Both the position numbers and the translations under genes were made by a program. From NCBI GenBank assembly GCA_949292245.1, contig CASEYV010000003.1, forward strand, positions 46,210 to 110,209: DNA of 64,000 nucleotides. Direction: 5' to 3'. The notes beneath the pieces are model-generated. The model made no database searches, was not told the origin of the DNA, and saw nothing but the letters and a program-made list of their open reading frames with translations. This stretch comes from an uncultured bacterium. Its GTDB lineage: Bacteria > Bacillota_I > Bacilli_A > RF39 > UBA660. Each line of letters starts with the position of its first letter. The stretch's first letter is position 1. Shown piece by piece: positions 50,465-61,430 of the stretch.

Positions 50465-53400
50465 TTATAAATCAAGTTTTAAATCAGCATTGTCCATTAG
50501 TTTTTCTTCTAATGCTTCACTGGCATCATCATTGATTATGTCTTTTTCCAAGGCAATTTTAATATCACTATATTGTTTATAGCCAGTTCCTGCAGGAATA
50601 AGTTTACCTATTATAACGTTTTCTTTTAAACCTTGTAAGTAATCTACTTTTCCATGTATTGCTGCATCTGTTAATACTCTTGTTGTTTCTTGGAATGATG
50701 CTGCAGATAAGAATGAATCAGTTTCTAATGATGATTTAGTAATTCCTAGCATTATTGGATTACCTTTTGCTGGAACTTTACCTTCAAGAATTACTGGTTT
50801 GTTTCCTTCAGTAAATTCTCTTAATGATACTGTTAGTCCTTCAACAAAGTCAGTATCACCAGCATCTGTAATTCTTACCTTGTTAATCATTCTCTTAACA
50901 ATTATTTCAATGTGTTTATCTGATATATCAACACCTTGTAATTTATAAACTTTTTGAACTTCTTTTAAAATGTATTCTTGGGCTGTTAGTGGGTCTGTTA
51001 CTGCAAGTAATTCTTTTGGTGATATTACTCCTTCAGTTAATTTTTCACCCGCTTCAACTTCATCATTAATGCTTACACGTACTTTCATGTTGTAATTTGT
51101 TACATGTTCTCTTGTACCAGCAGCATTTTCAATAGTTATTATATGTTTTCCATTTTGTTCTTCTATGCCAATAACTTTACCACTGATTTCTGCAATAGTT
51201 GCTTTTCCTTTTGGTGTTCTTGCTTCAAATAATTCTTCAACTCTTGGTAAACCTTGAGTAATATCGGCGTCCCCACCATGGGCAACTCCACCTGAGTGGA
51301 ATGTACGCATTGTAAGTTGGGTACCTGGTTCACCAATTGATTGTGCTGCCATTATACCTACTGCTTCACCTTTTTCAACCAGGTTACCAGTTGCTAAATT
51401 ACGTCCATAACATTTTTGACATACCCCATTATTTGATTTACATGTTAGAACACTTCTAATTTCAACTTTTTTAATACCTGCTTTAGTTATTTTAGCAACA
51501 GCATTTTCAGTTATCATTTCACCTGCTTCAACTATTACTTCTTTAGTTTCAGGATTTACTATCTTTTTAGATGCAAAACGTCCTAATATTCTTTCTGCTA
51601 GTGGTTCAATTATAGTATTGTCTTTATCATTTATTAAATCATATACTACTAATCCTTGTACTGAACCACAATCATAATCTTTTACTATTATGTCTTGGGC
51701 TACATCTACTAATCTTCTTGTTAAATATCCTGAATCTGCTGTGCGTAATGCAGTATCTGCTGAACCTTTACGAGATCCATGAGTTGATAAGAAAAATTCT
51801 GATACGCTTAATCCTTCAATAAATGATGAAGTTATCGGAATTTCTACTGTTGATCCATCAGGTTTTGCCATAAGACCACGCATTCCTGCAAGTTGTGTGA
51901 AGTTGGAGATTGATCCACGGGCTCCACTATTCATCATCATAAATATTGGATTATCATAATTATTTTTACTCAATTCTGCTAGTTCATCTTTGATTTCATC
52001 GGTTGCTTTGTTCCATGATGTAATAACATTTTCATATCTTTCATCTTCAGTTATTAAACCTCTTTGATATTGTTTATTAATTTTATCTACTTTTGCTTTG
52101 GCTTTTTCAATAATTTCATGTTTGTCATCACTTCTTACGACATCTGCTATAGATACTGTTACACCTGCAACTGTAGAATATTTAAATCCTAAATCTTTTA
52201 ACTTATCAAGCATTATTGATGTTTCTGTTGTTTTATATCTTTTAAATACTTGGGCTATTAATTGACCTAATGTTTTTTTAATAAATGGAGAAACTAATTC
52301 CATCTTACTTATTTCTTCAGGTATATTTGCACCCATACTTAAGAAATATTTGTTTGGAGTTATTCCTTCAATGTTTTCTTTTGTTCCTTCATTAACATAT
52401 GGGAATGTGTCCGGTAATATTTCATTAAATTTTATTTTTCCAACTGTTGTTACTAAATATTTGTCTTTTTGTTCATCAGTAAATAATTTGTATTTAAAAC
52501 TATTAACTGGTATTGCTATTCTTGTGTGTAGAGTTATTTCTCTTCTTTCATAAGCCATTAATGCTTCATTTGGACTTTTGTATACATGACCTTCATTTGG
52601 TTCACCTGCATATTCAATTGTTAAATAACAGTTTCCTAAAACCATATCTTGGCTTGGGGTTACAATTGGTTTTCCATCTTTAGGGTTTAATATGTTATTA
52701 GCTCCAAGCATAAGTATTCTAGCTTCTGCTTTGGCTTCTTCAGAAAGTGGTACGTGAACTGCCATTTGGTCACCATCGAAGTCAGCATTAAACGCTGTAC
52801 ATACAAGTGGGTGTAAACGTATGGCTTTACCACCAACTAAAACTGGTTCAAATGCTTGAATACCAAGTCTATGAAGTGTTGGAGCACGATTTAATAATAC
52901 TGGATATTCGGTTATTACATCTTCAACTATATCCCATACCGCTTCATCACGAGCATCTATTAACTTTTTAGCTCCTTTGATGTTGTGAGCAAGTCCTCTT
53001 TCTACTATGCCATTTATTACATGTGGTTTAAATAATTCTATTGCCATTTCTTTAGGTAAACCACATTGATACATTTTTAAATTTGGTCCTACAACAATAA
53101 CTGAACGACCTGAATAGTCAACTCTTTTACCAAGTAAGTTTTGACGGAATCTTCCTTGTTTTCCTTTAAGCATACTTGATAAGCTCTTAAGTGGACGATT
53201 GCTTGCTGCAGTGATACTTCTACCACGTCTTCCATTATCAAATAATGAATCAACTGCTTCTTGAAGCATTCTTTTTTCGTTTTGAACAATTATTGTTGGT
53301 GCTCCAAGTTCAAGCAATTTCTTTAAACGATTGTTTCTATTTATAATACGACGATATAAATCATTTAAATCACTAGTTGCAAATCTACCACCATCAAGTT

Positions 53401-54127
53401 GAATCATCGGACGAAGTTCTGGAGGTATTACTGGAAGTACATCTAAAACCATCCACTCAGGTTTGTTTCCTGATTCTTGAAACGCTACTAAACAATCTAG
53501 TCTTTTTACTAAACGAATTCTTTTTTGACCAGTTGTATTTTCTAGTTCTTCTCTTAAATCAGCTATTTCTTTTTCTATATCAACTCTTTTTAAAAGTTCT
53601 TTAATGGCTTCAGCACCCATTCCTACAGTAAATGAATTGCCATATTTTTCATAATAAGCACGATATTCTTTATCTGATAAGGTTTGTTTTACTTCAAGTG
53701 GTGCTGTTCCTGGATCTATTACTACATAACTTACAAAATATAATACTTCTTCTAGATCTCTTGGTGACATGTCTAAAACTAATCCCATTTTAGATGGTAC
53801 ACCTTTAAAGAACCATATGTGAGAACATGGAGCAGCTAACTCAATATGTCCCATTCTTTCTCTTCTGACTTTAGAACGGGTTACTTCTACTCCACAACGA
53901 TCACATATTATGTTTTTATATCTTAATCTTTTGTATTTTCCACAACTACATTCGTAGTCTTTGGTTGGTCCAAATATCTTTTCGCAGAATAAACCATCTC
54001 TTTCAGGTTTAAGGGTACGATAATTAATTGTTTCAGGTTTCTTTACTTCACCATATGACCAAGAACGAATCTTTTCTGGTGATGCAATACTTACTTTTAT
54101 TCCTTTAAATTTACTTACATCAATCAT
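50465..54127 (-). CDS. rpoC: RNA polymerase beta' subunit
   Basis: The catalytic clamp subunit of RNA polymerase. The N-terminal zinc site ([20 protein letters not shown], residues ~60-79), the absolutely conserved [12 protein letters not shown] with its magnesium-binding aspartates (~residue 450), and the trigger-loop region [23 protein letters not shown] are present. 1220 aa, typical of Bacillota. It starts 9 nt after rpoB. Confidence 0.99.
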   Translation of the reverse strand: MIDVSKFKGIKVSIASPEKIRSWSYGEVKKPETINYRTLKPERDGLFCEKIFGPTKDYECSCGKYKRLRYKNIICDRCGVEVTRSKVRRERMGHIELAAPCSHIWFFKGVPSKMGLVLDMSPRDLEEVLYFVSYVVIDPGTAPLEVKQTLSDKEYRAYYEKYGNSFTVGMGAEAIKELLKRVDIEKEIADLREELENTTGQKRIRLVKRLDCLVAFQESGNKPEWMVLDVLPVIPPELRPMIQLDGGRFATSDLNDLYRRIINRNNRLKKLLELGAPTIIVQNEKRMLQEAVDSLFDNGRRGRSITAASNRPLKSLSSMLKGKQGRFRQNLLGKRVDYSGRSVIVVGPNLKMYQCGLPKEMAIELFKPHVINGIVERGLAHNIKGAKKLIDARDEAVWDIVEDVITEYPVLLNRAPTLHRLGIQAFEPVLVGGKAIRLHPLVCTAFNADFDGDQMAVHVPLSEEAKAEARILMLGANNILNPKDGKPIVTPSQDMVLGNCYLTIEYAGEPNEGHVYKSPNEALMAYERREITLHTRIAIPVNSFKYKLFTDEQKDKYLVTTVGKIKFNEILPDTFPYVNEGTKENIEGITPNKYFLSMGANIPEEISKMELVSPFIKKTLGQLIAQVFKRYKTTETSIMLDKLKDLGFKYSTVAGVTVSIADVVRSDDKHEIIEKAKAKVDKINKQYQRGLITEDERYENVITSWNKATDEIKDELAELSKNNYDNPIFMMMNSGARGSISNFTQLAGMRGLMAKPDGSTVEIPITSSFIEGLSVSEFFLSTHGSRKGSADTALRTADSGYLTRRLVDVAQDIIVKDYDCGSVQGLVVYDLINDKDNTIIEPLAERILGRFASKKIVNPETKEVIVEAGEMITENAVAKITKAGIKKVEIRSVLTCKSNNGVCQKCYGRNLATGNLVEKGEAVGIMAAQSIGEPGTQLTMRTFHSGGVAHGGDADITQGLPRVEELFEARTPKGKATIAEISGKVIGIEEQNGKHIITIENAAGTREHVTNYNMKVRVSINDEVEAGEKLTEGVISPKELLAVTDPLTAQEYILKEVQKVYKLQGVDISDKHIEIIVKRMINKVRITDAGDTDFVEGLTVSLREFTEGNKPVILEGKVPAKGNPIMLGITKSSLETDSFLSAASFQETTRVLTDAAIHGKVDYLQGLKENVIIGKLIPAGTGYKQYSDIKIALEKDIINDDASEALEEKLMDNADLKLDL

Positions 54128-54136
54128 TTAACCCAC

Positions 54137-57100
54137 CTACTCTCCTTCATCCATGGTATCTATTTCATCAATACCTGGGAATTCTAAATCATCTAAATCT
54201 TCTTCTTCATCTTCAATAGTTTCTTCTTCAAAGTCACTATTTTCTATGACTGGTTCTTCTACTGCTTCTTCGTTAGAATTAACTTCTATTTCATCTATCC
54301 TAAAGACATCAGATTCATCATCATCTTCTTCTATTTCTTTAAATTCTACTACTTTATCATCTTGATCTATTATTTGAACATCTAATGCTAATGCTTGGAA
54401 TTCTTTGACTAAAACGCGGAAACTTTCTGGTACTCCAGCTTGGTCAACTACCTTGCCTTTAACAAGAGATTCATATACCTTAACACGACCTACTATATCA
54501 TCGGCTTTAACTGTTAGTATTTCTTGTAATACATGACTTGCTCCATAAGCATATAATGCCCAAACTTCCATTTCTCCAAATCTTTGACCACCAAATTGAG
54601 CTTTTCCTCCTAAAGGTTGTTGAGTAACTAGTGAATATGGTCCTGTTGCTCTAGCATGAAGTTTGTCATCAACCATATGGTGGAGTTTAACCATGTACAT
54701 TACACCAACATTGATACGATGATCAAATAATTCGCCTGTACGTCCATCACGAAGTTCTACTTTTCCATCTTCAGCCATTCCTGCTGCTTTCATTTCTGCT
54801 AGTATGTCTTCCCATGTTGCTCCATCAAATACTGGAGTTGCATAGTGAACACCTAACTTTTTACCAGCCATTCCTAAATGTACTTCAAGAATTTGACCAA
54901 TGTTCATACGTGATGGAACACCTAATGGATTAAGCATTATGTCTACTGGACGTCCATCTGGTAAATAAGGCATGTCTTCTTCTGGTAAAATTAATGATAT
55001 TACCCCTTTGTTACCATGACGACCTGACATTTTGTCACCAACTTGGATTTTTCTTTTTTGAATTATATATACTCTTATAACTTTAGATACTCCTGCTCCT
55101 AGTTCATCTGAGTTTTCTTTTGTGTAAACTTTAACATCGTGTACTATTCCCCCAGCTCCATGTTCTACTCTAAGTGATGTATCTCTTACTTCTCTAGTCT
55201 TTTCACCAAAGATTGCATGTAACAATTTTTCTTCACTAGTTAGTTCTTGTACCCCTTTTGGAGTTACTTTACCAACTAAAATGTCGCCTTCTTTAACTTC
55301 AGTTCCAATTCTTACTATTCCTTCAGAATCTAGATTTTTACGTGCATCTTCACCAACATTTGGAATATCTCTAGTTATTTCTTCTGGTCCTAATTTTGTA
55401 TCACGACATTCAATATCATAGTGTGATATATGAAGTGATGTATAAACATCATCTTTTACTAATCTTTCATTTAAAATAACTGCATCTTCATAGTTATAAC
55501 CATTAAAGGTCATAAATGCTACTGTCATGTTTTTACCTAAAGCTAGTTCACCTTTATCTGTTGATGGTCCATCAGCTATTACTTGACCTGTATGAACTTT
55601 ATCTCCAGCTTTAACTAATGGGTGGTGATTTACACAACTTGATGCATTACTACGTTCAAAGTTTGCTAAATAATATGTATCTGTTCCTTTAGCTACTTTT
55701 ACTACTATTTTTAAACCATCTGCATATTCTACTACACCATCTGCTTTACAAACTATTGTTGATCCTGAATCACGCGCTGCAATGTGTTCAACACCAGTTC
55801 CAACTATTGGGGCTTCAGTTTCAAGTAAAGGTACTGCTTGACGTTGCATGTTAGCACCCATCAATGTTCTGTTGGCATCATCATATTCTAAGAATGGAAT
55901 ACAACTTGTTGTTATAGCTACAACTTGTGATGGGGCAACGTCCATAAAGTTAACATGACTTTTGTCAACATATACTGTATCACCATTAATTCTTGCTATT
56001 ACTTCATCTTCTACTATTTCATTTTCATCATTGATTTTGGTTGTTGCTTGTGATATGTAATAATCTTTTTCTTCATCAGCAGTCATGTATATTACTTCAT
56101 CGGTTACTTTGCCATTAATTACTTTTTTGTATGGTGTCATTATAAAACCATATTCATTAATTTTAGCATATCCAGCAAGTGATGTTATTAAACCAATGTT
56201 TTGACCTTCTGGTGATTCAATTGGACAAATACGTCCATAGTGTGAAGCATTAACATCACGTACATCCATTCCTGCACGGTCTCTTGATAATCCTCCAGGT
56301 CCTAAACTAGATAATCTTCTTTTATCTGTAAGTTCTGCTATTGGGTTAATTTGATCCATAAATTTAGATAATTGAGATGAACCAAAGAATTCTTTTAATG
56401 CTGCTGTTACGGGACGAATATTAATTAATGTCTTTGGTGTTATTGATTCTAATTCTTGAGTGGTCATTCTTTCACGAATAACTCTTTCCATTCTAGCCAT
56501 ACCAATTCTAAATTGATTTTGGATTAATTCACCAACTTGACGAACACGACGATTTCCTAAGTTATCTATTTCATCATCACTACCAATATTGCTATGTAAA
56601 CCAATATAGTAATTTAATGATGCATATACATCAGGTATCGTTAGTCTTCTTACGTCTACTGATTGGTCTGTTCCTATAAGTGTAATCGTCTTTTTGCTAT
56701 CTAGTGGATCTATTACTTTTACTGTTTGAATTTTATTGTAATCATCTAATTCTTCATTTATTTTTACTTCTCTTAAGTTTAATCCATTAGCAAATAAAGG
56801 ACGTATTTTTTCTAAAATTTCCTTGGTTATTAATGTATTACTTTCAACGATTACTTCATTGCCATCAATTATTGGTTCTGCTAAAGTTAAACCTACTAAA
56901 CGATCTAAAACATTTAACTTTTTGTTAAATTTGTATCTTCCTACTTTTGCTAAATCATAACGGAATCTATCAAAAAATCTTGTTATTAACTGATTCTTTG
57001 ATGAATCTAATGTTGCAGGTTCCCCTGGTCTTAATTTTTCATATATTTCAATTAATGCTTCATCAGTATTACTTGTACTATCTTTTTCAAGTGTATTTAA

Positions 57101-57751
57101 TATGTATTGATTATCCCCAAATACTTCGATTATTTCTTCATCTGTTGATAATCCTAATGCTCTTAATAATGTTGTTACTGTTACTTTTCTCGTTCTATCT
57201 ATTCTTACATATAATACATCTCTAGCATCAGTTTCATATTCTAACCATGTTCCTTTATTAGGTATTAGTTCACCACTAATTATATGACGTCCATTTTTGT
57301 CTATTTCTCTTTTAAAATATACACTTGGACTTCTAACTAGTTGTGATACAATTACTCTTTCAGCTCCATTAATTATAAATGTTCCAGCATCTGTCATTAA
57401 TGGCATATCGCCTAAGAATATAGTTTGTTCTTTTACTTCACCAGTTTCATGCACATAAAGACGTGCTTCAACTTTAAGTGGTGCCGCATAGTTTACCATT
57501 CTTTCTTTTGCTTCTTTAATTGAGTATCTTGGTTCATCAAAATAATAATCACCAAATTCTAAAGATATATTGCCTGTGAAACTTTCAACGGGAAATAAAT
57601 CTTCAAATATTTCTTTTATTCCTTCATCTAGAAATTGTTGATAGCTCTTTTTTTGAACCTCTAATAAATCTTTCAACTCTAAAACGTTTTTCGTTTTCGA
57701 AAAACATCTTCTTTCACGATAGTCACCAAATTTTTTTACTTTATAAGCCAC
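54137..57751 (-). CDS. rpoB: RNA polymerase beta subunit with atypical rifampicin-site residues
   Basis: The beta subunit, carrying the rifampicin pocket. [25 protein letters not shown] and [14 protein letters not shown] are standard. The pocket segment reads [16 protein letters not shown] and [14 protein letters not shown]. Relative to E. coli, Q513 is Lys (residue 463, 56363-56365) and H526 is Asp (residue 476, 56324-56326); both changes are known resistance substitutions. The start is GTG at 57751 behind GGGGTGAT; the frame extends to a TTG at 57799, which is less likely. The C terminus has a long acidic tail (EEVEE-type, last ~60 residues). 1204 aa. Confidence 0.98.
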   Translation of the reverse strand: MAYKVKKFGDYRERRCFSKTKNVLELKDLLEVQKKSYQQFLDEGIKEIFEDLFPVESFTGNISLEFGDYYFDEPRYSIKEAKERMVNYAAPLKVEARLYVHETGEVKEQTIFLGDMPLMTDAGTFIINGAERVIVSQLVRSPSVYFKREIDKNGRHIISGELIPNKGTWLEYETDARDVLYVRIDRTRKVTVTTLLRALGLSTDEEIIEVFGDNQYILNTLEKDSTSNTDEALIEIYEKLRPGEPATLDSSKNQLITRFFDRFRYDLAKVGRYKFNKKLNVLDRLVGLTLAEPIIDGNEVIVESNTLITKEILEKIRPLFANGLNLREVKINEELDDYNKIQTVKVIDPLDSKKTITLIGTDQSVDVRRLTIPDVYASLNYYIGLHSNIGSDDEIDNLGNRRVRQVGELIQNQFRIGMARMERVIRERMTTQELESITPKTLINIRPVTAALKEFFGSSQLSKFMDQINPIAELTDKRRLSSLGPGGLSRDRAGMDVRDVNASHYGRICPIESPEGQNIGLITSLAGYAKINEYGFIMTPYKKVINGKVTDEVIYMTADEEKDYYISQATTKINDENEIVEDEVIARINGDTVYVDKSHVNFMDVAPSQVVAITTSCIPFLEYDDANRTLMGANMQRQAVPLLETEAPIVGTGVEHIAARDSGSTIVCKADGVVEYADGLKIVVKVAKGTDTYYLANFERSNASSCVNHHPLVKAGDKVHTGQVIADGPSTDKGELALGKNMTVAFMTFNGYNYEDAVILNERLVKDDVYTSLHISHYDIECRDTKLGPEEITRDIPNVGEDARKNLDSEGIVRIGTEVKEGDILVGKVTPKGVQELTSEEKLLHAIFGEKTREVRDTSLRVEHGAGGIVHDVKVYTKENSDELGAGVSKVIRVYIIQKRKIQVGDKMSGRHGNKGVISLILPEEDMPYLPDGRPVDIMLNPLGVPSRMNIGQILEVHLGMAGKKLGVHYATPVFDGATWEDILAEMKAAGMAEDGKVELRDGRTGELFDHRINVGVMYMVKLHHMVDDKLHARATGPYSLVTQQPLGGKAQFGGQRFGEMEVWALYAYGASHVLQEILTVKADDIVGRVKVYESLVKGKVVDQAGVPESFRVLVKEFQALALDVQIIDQDDKVVEFKEIEEDDDESDVFRIDEIEVNSNEEAVEEPVIENSDFEEETIEDEEEDLDDLEFPGIDEIDTMDEGE

Positions 57752-57851
57752 GATATCACCCCATACACAAATTTTAAATCTTAAACGGAATTTTGTCAAC
57801 TAATTTTTGCATTAAATGCATAAAAAACTTACTTTTTCCCACTGTTTTTAT

Positions 57852-57860
57852 ATTATACCA
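57852..57860 (-). promoter_or_regulatory. Extended -10 promoter of rpoB-rpoC
   Basis: TGGTATAAT on the minus strand, about 100 nt before the rpoB GTG. A consensus -35 at 17 nt is not evident. No rplJ/rplL gene precedes it. Confidence 0.6.
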
Positions 57861-58154
57861 CTTTTCTAAAGTTTTTTTGTCGAATTTACTCCTTAATTTT
57901 TATTTATTCATAATCTTCATTCATTTTAATAATTTTTATCTAATCTAAAATATAACTTTCTTATCACTTTAAAAAGAAATATATTTTTGATATTTATAAT
58001 AAATTGTTCTTATATCACTCTTTAAATTTTCGTTATTTGTAAAATAATGTTCCAATCAAAGTTCCCCTTTTCTTGACATATGTCTAGTATACAATAAAAC
58101 TTTATTTAAAGCAATAAGTTTAATGCTAAAAATTATAATTTTCACGTTATTTTA
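57861..58154 (-). promoter_or_regulatory. Non-coding AT-rich stretch upstream of rpoB with a second possible promoter
   Basis: There is no credible coding frame between 57800 and 58204. On the minus strand TTGCTT (58109-58114), 17 nt, TATACT (58086-58091) forms a plausible distal promoter. It is followed by the palindrome GACATATGTC (58076-58085). A long leader for rpoB is possible. I see no known riboswitch or L10-type leader. Confidence 0.35.
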
Positions 58155-58184
58155 ATTAAAAAGAAGCAGTTATTCACTACTTCT
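58155..58184 (-). terminator. Intrinsic terminator of the prepilin-like gene cluster
   Basis: AAGAAGTAGT, short loop, ACTGCTTCTT and five T on the minus strand, after the 58205-58912 gene. Confidence 0.8.
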
Positions 58185-58204
58185 TATTTAATAGTTTGTT
58201 TTAT

Positions 58205-58912
58205 CTAAAATAATTCATTTATTATTGTTTCTATCTTATCATATTCTATTTCATTTGGTATAGCAATTTTTAAATTAACTTCTCCATTTGCTTCTATGTC
58301 ATTTTTAGAATAATGTGTTACATATACTACTTTATTTTCTTTATATAATATTATTACTCCTTGTATTAACGATATCTTTTGCTCATATGGATTTACTCCT
58401 GTTATATTTAATTTTTTTGTTCCTTCTTCTGTTATTTCTTGTGTGCTTAATTTCATTAAACTCTTGTCTTTTAATATTGATTCTTCATCCATATATGTTG
58501 GTGTATAATAAACTTCTATATCTCCTGCATATGAATTATTTATTTCTGGTATCATTAAATTTATTACATAAACATCATTTATTTTTAATAAACCTGTTGC
58601 CGTTTCATACGTGTCTACAACTACATTATCACTGTTTTTAAAAACTACTTTTAATGTCCCTGTTGTTATATTTCTTTCTAAACTTGTTAATCTTAATATT
58701 AGATATTTTCCTTCTCCAAAAATTTCATATTCTAATTTTATATCATTTGATATTTTGGATACAACATTATTTTCATTATATGTTAATTCTTTTTTCTCTT
58801 CGTTGTTATTTTCTATATTTTCACCTTTTTTGTTTATTAAAAATACTCCTTCTACTACCACTATTATTACTAAAATTATTATTACTATTATTTTCCAATC
58901 TACTTTTTTCAA
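58205..58912 (-). CDS. Single-pass membrane protein of the prepilin-like cluster
   Basis: A 235-aa protein starting with TTG, whose codon overlaps the TGA stop of the upstream prepilin-like gene; GGAGG lies 9 nt before. The membrane helix (IIVIIILVIIVVVEGVFLI, residues ~8-27) is followed by an acidic linker and a beta-rich ectodomain. Segments such as YLILRLTSLERNITTGTLKVV and GVIILYKENKVVYV resemble FxLYD-like domains. The last gene before the terminator. Coupled translation suggests it works with the Cys-rich prepilin-like protein, for example as an assembly or anchoring factor; this is inferred. Confidence 0.72.
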   Translation of the reverse strand: MKKVDWKIIVIIILVIIVVVEGVFLINKKGENIENNNEEKKELTYNENNVVSKISNDIKLEYEIFGEGKYLILRLTSLERNITTGTLKVVFKNSDNVVVDTYETATGLLKINDVYVINLMIPEINNSYAGDIEVYYTPTYMDEESILKDKSLMKLSTQEITEEGTKKLNITGVNPYEQKISLIQGVIILYKENKVVYVTHYSKNDIEANGEVNLKIAIPNEIEYDKIETIINELF

Positions 58913-60837
58913 TATAAGAATCCTCCTTCACATGTATTTTCTCCATAATAGCACGAATCACACGTTGATGGTATTTGAACATATCCTCCTTGACATGTGT
59001 TTGAACCATAATAACATGAATCGCAACTACCATAATCTGTTACATTACCACCTTGACATGTATTTGAACCACTAATACATGGATCATAATCTCCCGTTGT
59101 ACACTCCTCTTGATAAGTATATTTGTTACATTCATGTCTTGAAATACCGCCACCCATTGCACACGGTGTAGTTGTTTCAGAACATGAAGTGCTACCAACA
59201 TGAGCATAACAACAATAAATTGTAGTGTAACCTCCAGTACACACTGGTTTATTGGTACAATTTTGTGTGTATCCTCCTTGACATGTGTTTGAACCAGTTG
59301 CACAAGAATCATATGTTGTATCACAACCATAACTACATGTATTTGATCCATATTTACAACTATCGTAATATTCATCACAACCATATCTACATGTGTTATG
59401 TCCTCGTGCACAACTACTATAAGTATATGTATGGCTATTTGTTGCACTTAATCCTGCATTGTTTGTACATGTCTTTGTTACTGTATAATTCCTTGTTCCT
59501 GTTAAATTTTGAGTCATATTTGTTGTTCCGTTTATGCCACTTATATCATCACTACATTTTATGGTTGCTTTGTTTAATCCACTAATTGAAAAAGACATTG
59601 ATGGTGGAGTTGTATCTACTTTTACATCTAATTTGCAGTTTCCTTTATTTCCCGCTACATCTTCAACATATCCATAATATGTTACTCCTTTTGTATCCCT
59701 TTGAACTACTGTGGTTACATTATTATAATTCGCTGTTCGTGATGTTGTTAATCCCTTTTTATTTATTCCACTTTCTTTATCTACGGTATTTAAAACTAAT
59801 GTCGCGTTTTGGGTATACCAATTATTTGTTCCTTTTGTTGCTGTTGTTGTTATCGTACAACTTGGGGCTACTTTATCTACATATTTTATTTCAAATTGAT
59901 GTTCTGTTACTGATTTATTACCCACTTTATCTATTAAACATACATTAAATTTTCCATTGTCTTTTGTGGTTGTATATTTATTTTCTGTTATTTTTATATA
60001 CTCTTCCTCTGTTATTTCATTACAGTCTTTTTCTCCTACGTATATTCCTGCTATTCCTGAACCTTGAAAATCTGTTACATTTATTGTTACTTCTTTATCT
60101 TTATTTGTCCATTTACTTTCATTTTTTATCTTTATATCTACTACTGCTGGTGGTTCTTTATCTATGTTTATAGTTGTACTTGCTTCTGCTTTTTTATTTT
60201 CATCTTTCCGTCTTACAATTAATGTATATGGTATTTTACTTGTTACTCCTTCTACTGTTTCTGTCTTTATTATTTCAGTTGTTTTTGTGGTTCCTAAATT
60301 ACTTTTCCATTCAAAGTCATATAATTCGCCTTGAAGGGTGCTTCCACTTAATAGTCCTGCCAACCACACATCATCTTTATACCATTTACTACTATTTGTT
60401 TCTGTATAATTTATTCCATTTTCTGAAACTCCAATGATTATATTTTCGCCTTTTTCATATGGAGTACATTTGCCATTCTCTCCTATATAATTTTCTTCAC
60501 TTAATTTTAACACTGATGTAAATTTTCCAGCTTCATATGTACTTTTTACTATATAACAATTTAAACTTTCGTTTGTTACAGGATTATAAATATCTGTTTC
60601 ATCATCTGGTTCAACATATCCTGCTAGTATTAAATCTTCTACGCTTATTACTGTAATATTGGTATCATTGGCATAATTTTTTGCTTGAGTTTCTATATAT
60701 GAAACTGTATTTTCTAACTCTTGGTTTAACACATTTTCTTTAACTCTATTATATACTACTAGTGATAAACTTATTAATACTGCAAGTATCGCTATTGTTG
60801 CTAATAACTCTACTAATGTAAATCCTTTCTTTTTCAT
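58909..60837 (-). CDS. Giant prepilin-like protein with Ig-like and Cys-rich repeat regions (B)
   Basis: A 642-aa protein. The N terminus KKKGFTLVELLATIAILAVL is a textbook type IV prepilin/pseudopilin signal: cleavage G5/F6, Glu at mature position 5. Residues ~30-150 are shared with the 61431-63779 protein. The middle contains Ig-like units (KAEASTTINIDKEPPAV, YVDKVAPSCTITT, KVDTTPPSMSFSI). The last ~160 residues hold six units of the form Cxx-G-x-NTC. Normal pilins have 100-200 residues, so this is very large. Prepilin peptidase and assembly ATPase are not in the window. Possibly a surface adhesin assembled on a pseudopilus; function unknown. Confidence 0.85.
   Translation of the reverse strand: MKKKGFTLVELLATIAILAVLISLSLVVYNRVKENVLNQELENTVSYIETQAKNYANDTNITVISVEDLILAGYVEPDDETDIYNPVTNESLNCYIVKSTYEAGKFTSVLKLSEENYIGENGKCTPYEKGENIIIGVSENGINYTETNSSKWYKDDVWLAGLLSGSTLQGELYDFEWKSNLGTTKTTEIIKTETVEGVTSKIPYTLIVRRKDENKKAEASTTINIDKEPPAVVDIKIKNESKWTNKDKEVTINVTDFQGSGIAGIYVGEKDCNEITEEEYIKITENKYTTTKDNGKFNVCLIDKVGNKSVTEHQFEIKYVDKVAPSCTITTTATKGTNNWYTQNATLVLNTVDKESGINKKGLTTSRTANYNNVTTVVQRDTKGVTYYGYVEDVAGNKGNCKLDVKVDTTPPSMSFSISGLNKATIKCSDDISGINGTTNMTQNLTGTRNYTVTKTCTNNAGLSATNSHTYTYSSCARGHNTCRYGCDEYYDSCKYGSNTCSYGCDTTYDSCATGSNTCQGGYTQNCTNKPVCTGGYTTIYCCYAHVGSTSCSETTTPCAMGGGISRHECNKYTYQEECTTGDYDPCISGSNTCQGGNVTDYGSCDSCYYGSNTCQGGYVQIPSTCDSCYYGENTCEGGFLY
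58927..59415 (-). repeat. Degenerate Cys-rich coding repeats
   Basis: Six repeat units in the C-terminal part of the prepilin-like gene, each encoding Gly-x-Asn-Thr-Cys followed by Gly or Tyr-Gly (HNTCRYG, SNTCSYG, three SNTCQGG, ENTCEGG). Most units have DSC or DPC a few residues before. The DNA units share the core ACATGT (read as Thr-Cys), so the array probably grew by duplication. Confidence 0.8.
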
Positions 60838-60866
60838 AAACTCAACTCCTATTTTACTTAGTATTA

Positions 60867-61415
60867 TTAATATTCATCACAACTATATATACTTTCTCCC
60901 AACTTCCAAGTATCATTTTCTTTATAAATTGGATTCCTTGTTTGATCATGATATACATATTTTTTTTCAGAATCGCCTTCATATTTCATATCATTAAATT
61001 CATAAACATGGATATTTTTGCAAGGATTTTCAACTTTTTTTACATATATTTTATCAGCAATATTTATATATTCATTTTTTTCTTCAACTTCTAATAAATT
61101 GTATTGCATATTGCTAACAAATGTATCTTCAACTAATTTTTTAAATTCATTTACTGTCATAAGAGGTTCATCAACATAATAATATGTTTCATCTTCTATC
61201 ACAATATATCCATCACTAATTTTAATATCCCCATACATATAATAATAATATTTATAACTATTTTCAAATAATTCTGTAACAATTTCTTCAATTTCTTCAT
61301 TTTTTTTGTTTTCTTGCTTAGAATCATTTATTAAATATTGAGCTACAACTATTCCAACTATAATTATTAAAAATATTACTATGCAACTAATTATAAGAAA
61401 CTTTTTATTTTTCAT
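60867..61415 (-). CDS. Single-pass membrane protein between the two prepilin-like genes
   Basis: A 182-aa protein. The membrane helix (FLIISCIVIFLIIIVGIVVAQ, residues ~5-25) is followed by a charged linker and a Tyr-rich ectodomain (KYYYYMYGDIKISDGYIVIE) with cysteines near the C terminus (NPC, YSC). It lacks the GFTLxE prepilin motif. Flanked by the two prepilin-like genes with 15-30 nt gaps. Unknown function; probably a partner in surface assembly. Confidence 0.72.
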   Translation of the reverse strand: MKNKKFLIISCIVIFLIIIVGIVVAQYLINDSKQENKKNEEIEEIVTELFENSYKYYYYMYGDIKISDGYIVIEDETYYYVDEPLMTVNEFKKLVEDTFVSNMQYNLLEVEEKNEYINIADKIYVKKVENPCKNIHVYEFNDMKYEGDSEKKYVYHDQTRNPIYKENDTWKLGESIYSCDEY

Positions 61416-61430
61416 GATTATCCTTTCCTA

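Noticed and set aside
54137..57799. rpoB starting at TTG 57799
   Set aside because: The extra 16 residues do not resemble RpoB and the GTG at 57751 has a well-placed GGGGTGAT site.
58927..59415. CRISPR-like array of short repeats
   Set aside because: The repeats lie inside an open frame, are degenerate, and encode a GxNTC protein repeat; the spacing is not that of repeat-spacer units.
58315..60437. Long plus-strand open frames opposite the prepilin-like genes
   Set aside because: They are Leu/Tyr/His-rich products of the reverse strand, without ribosome binding sites, and overlap clear coding sequence.
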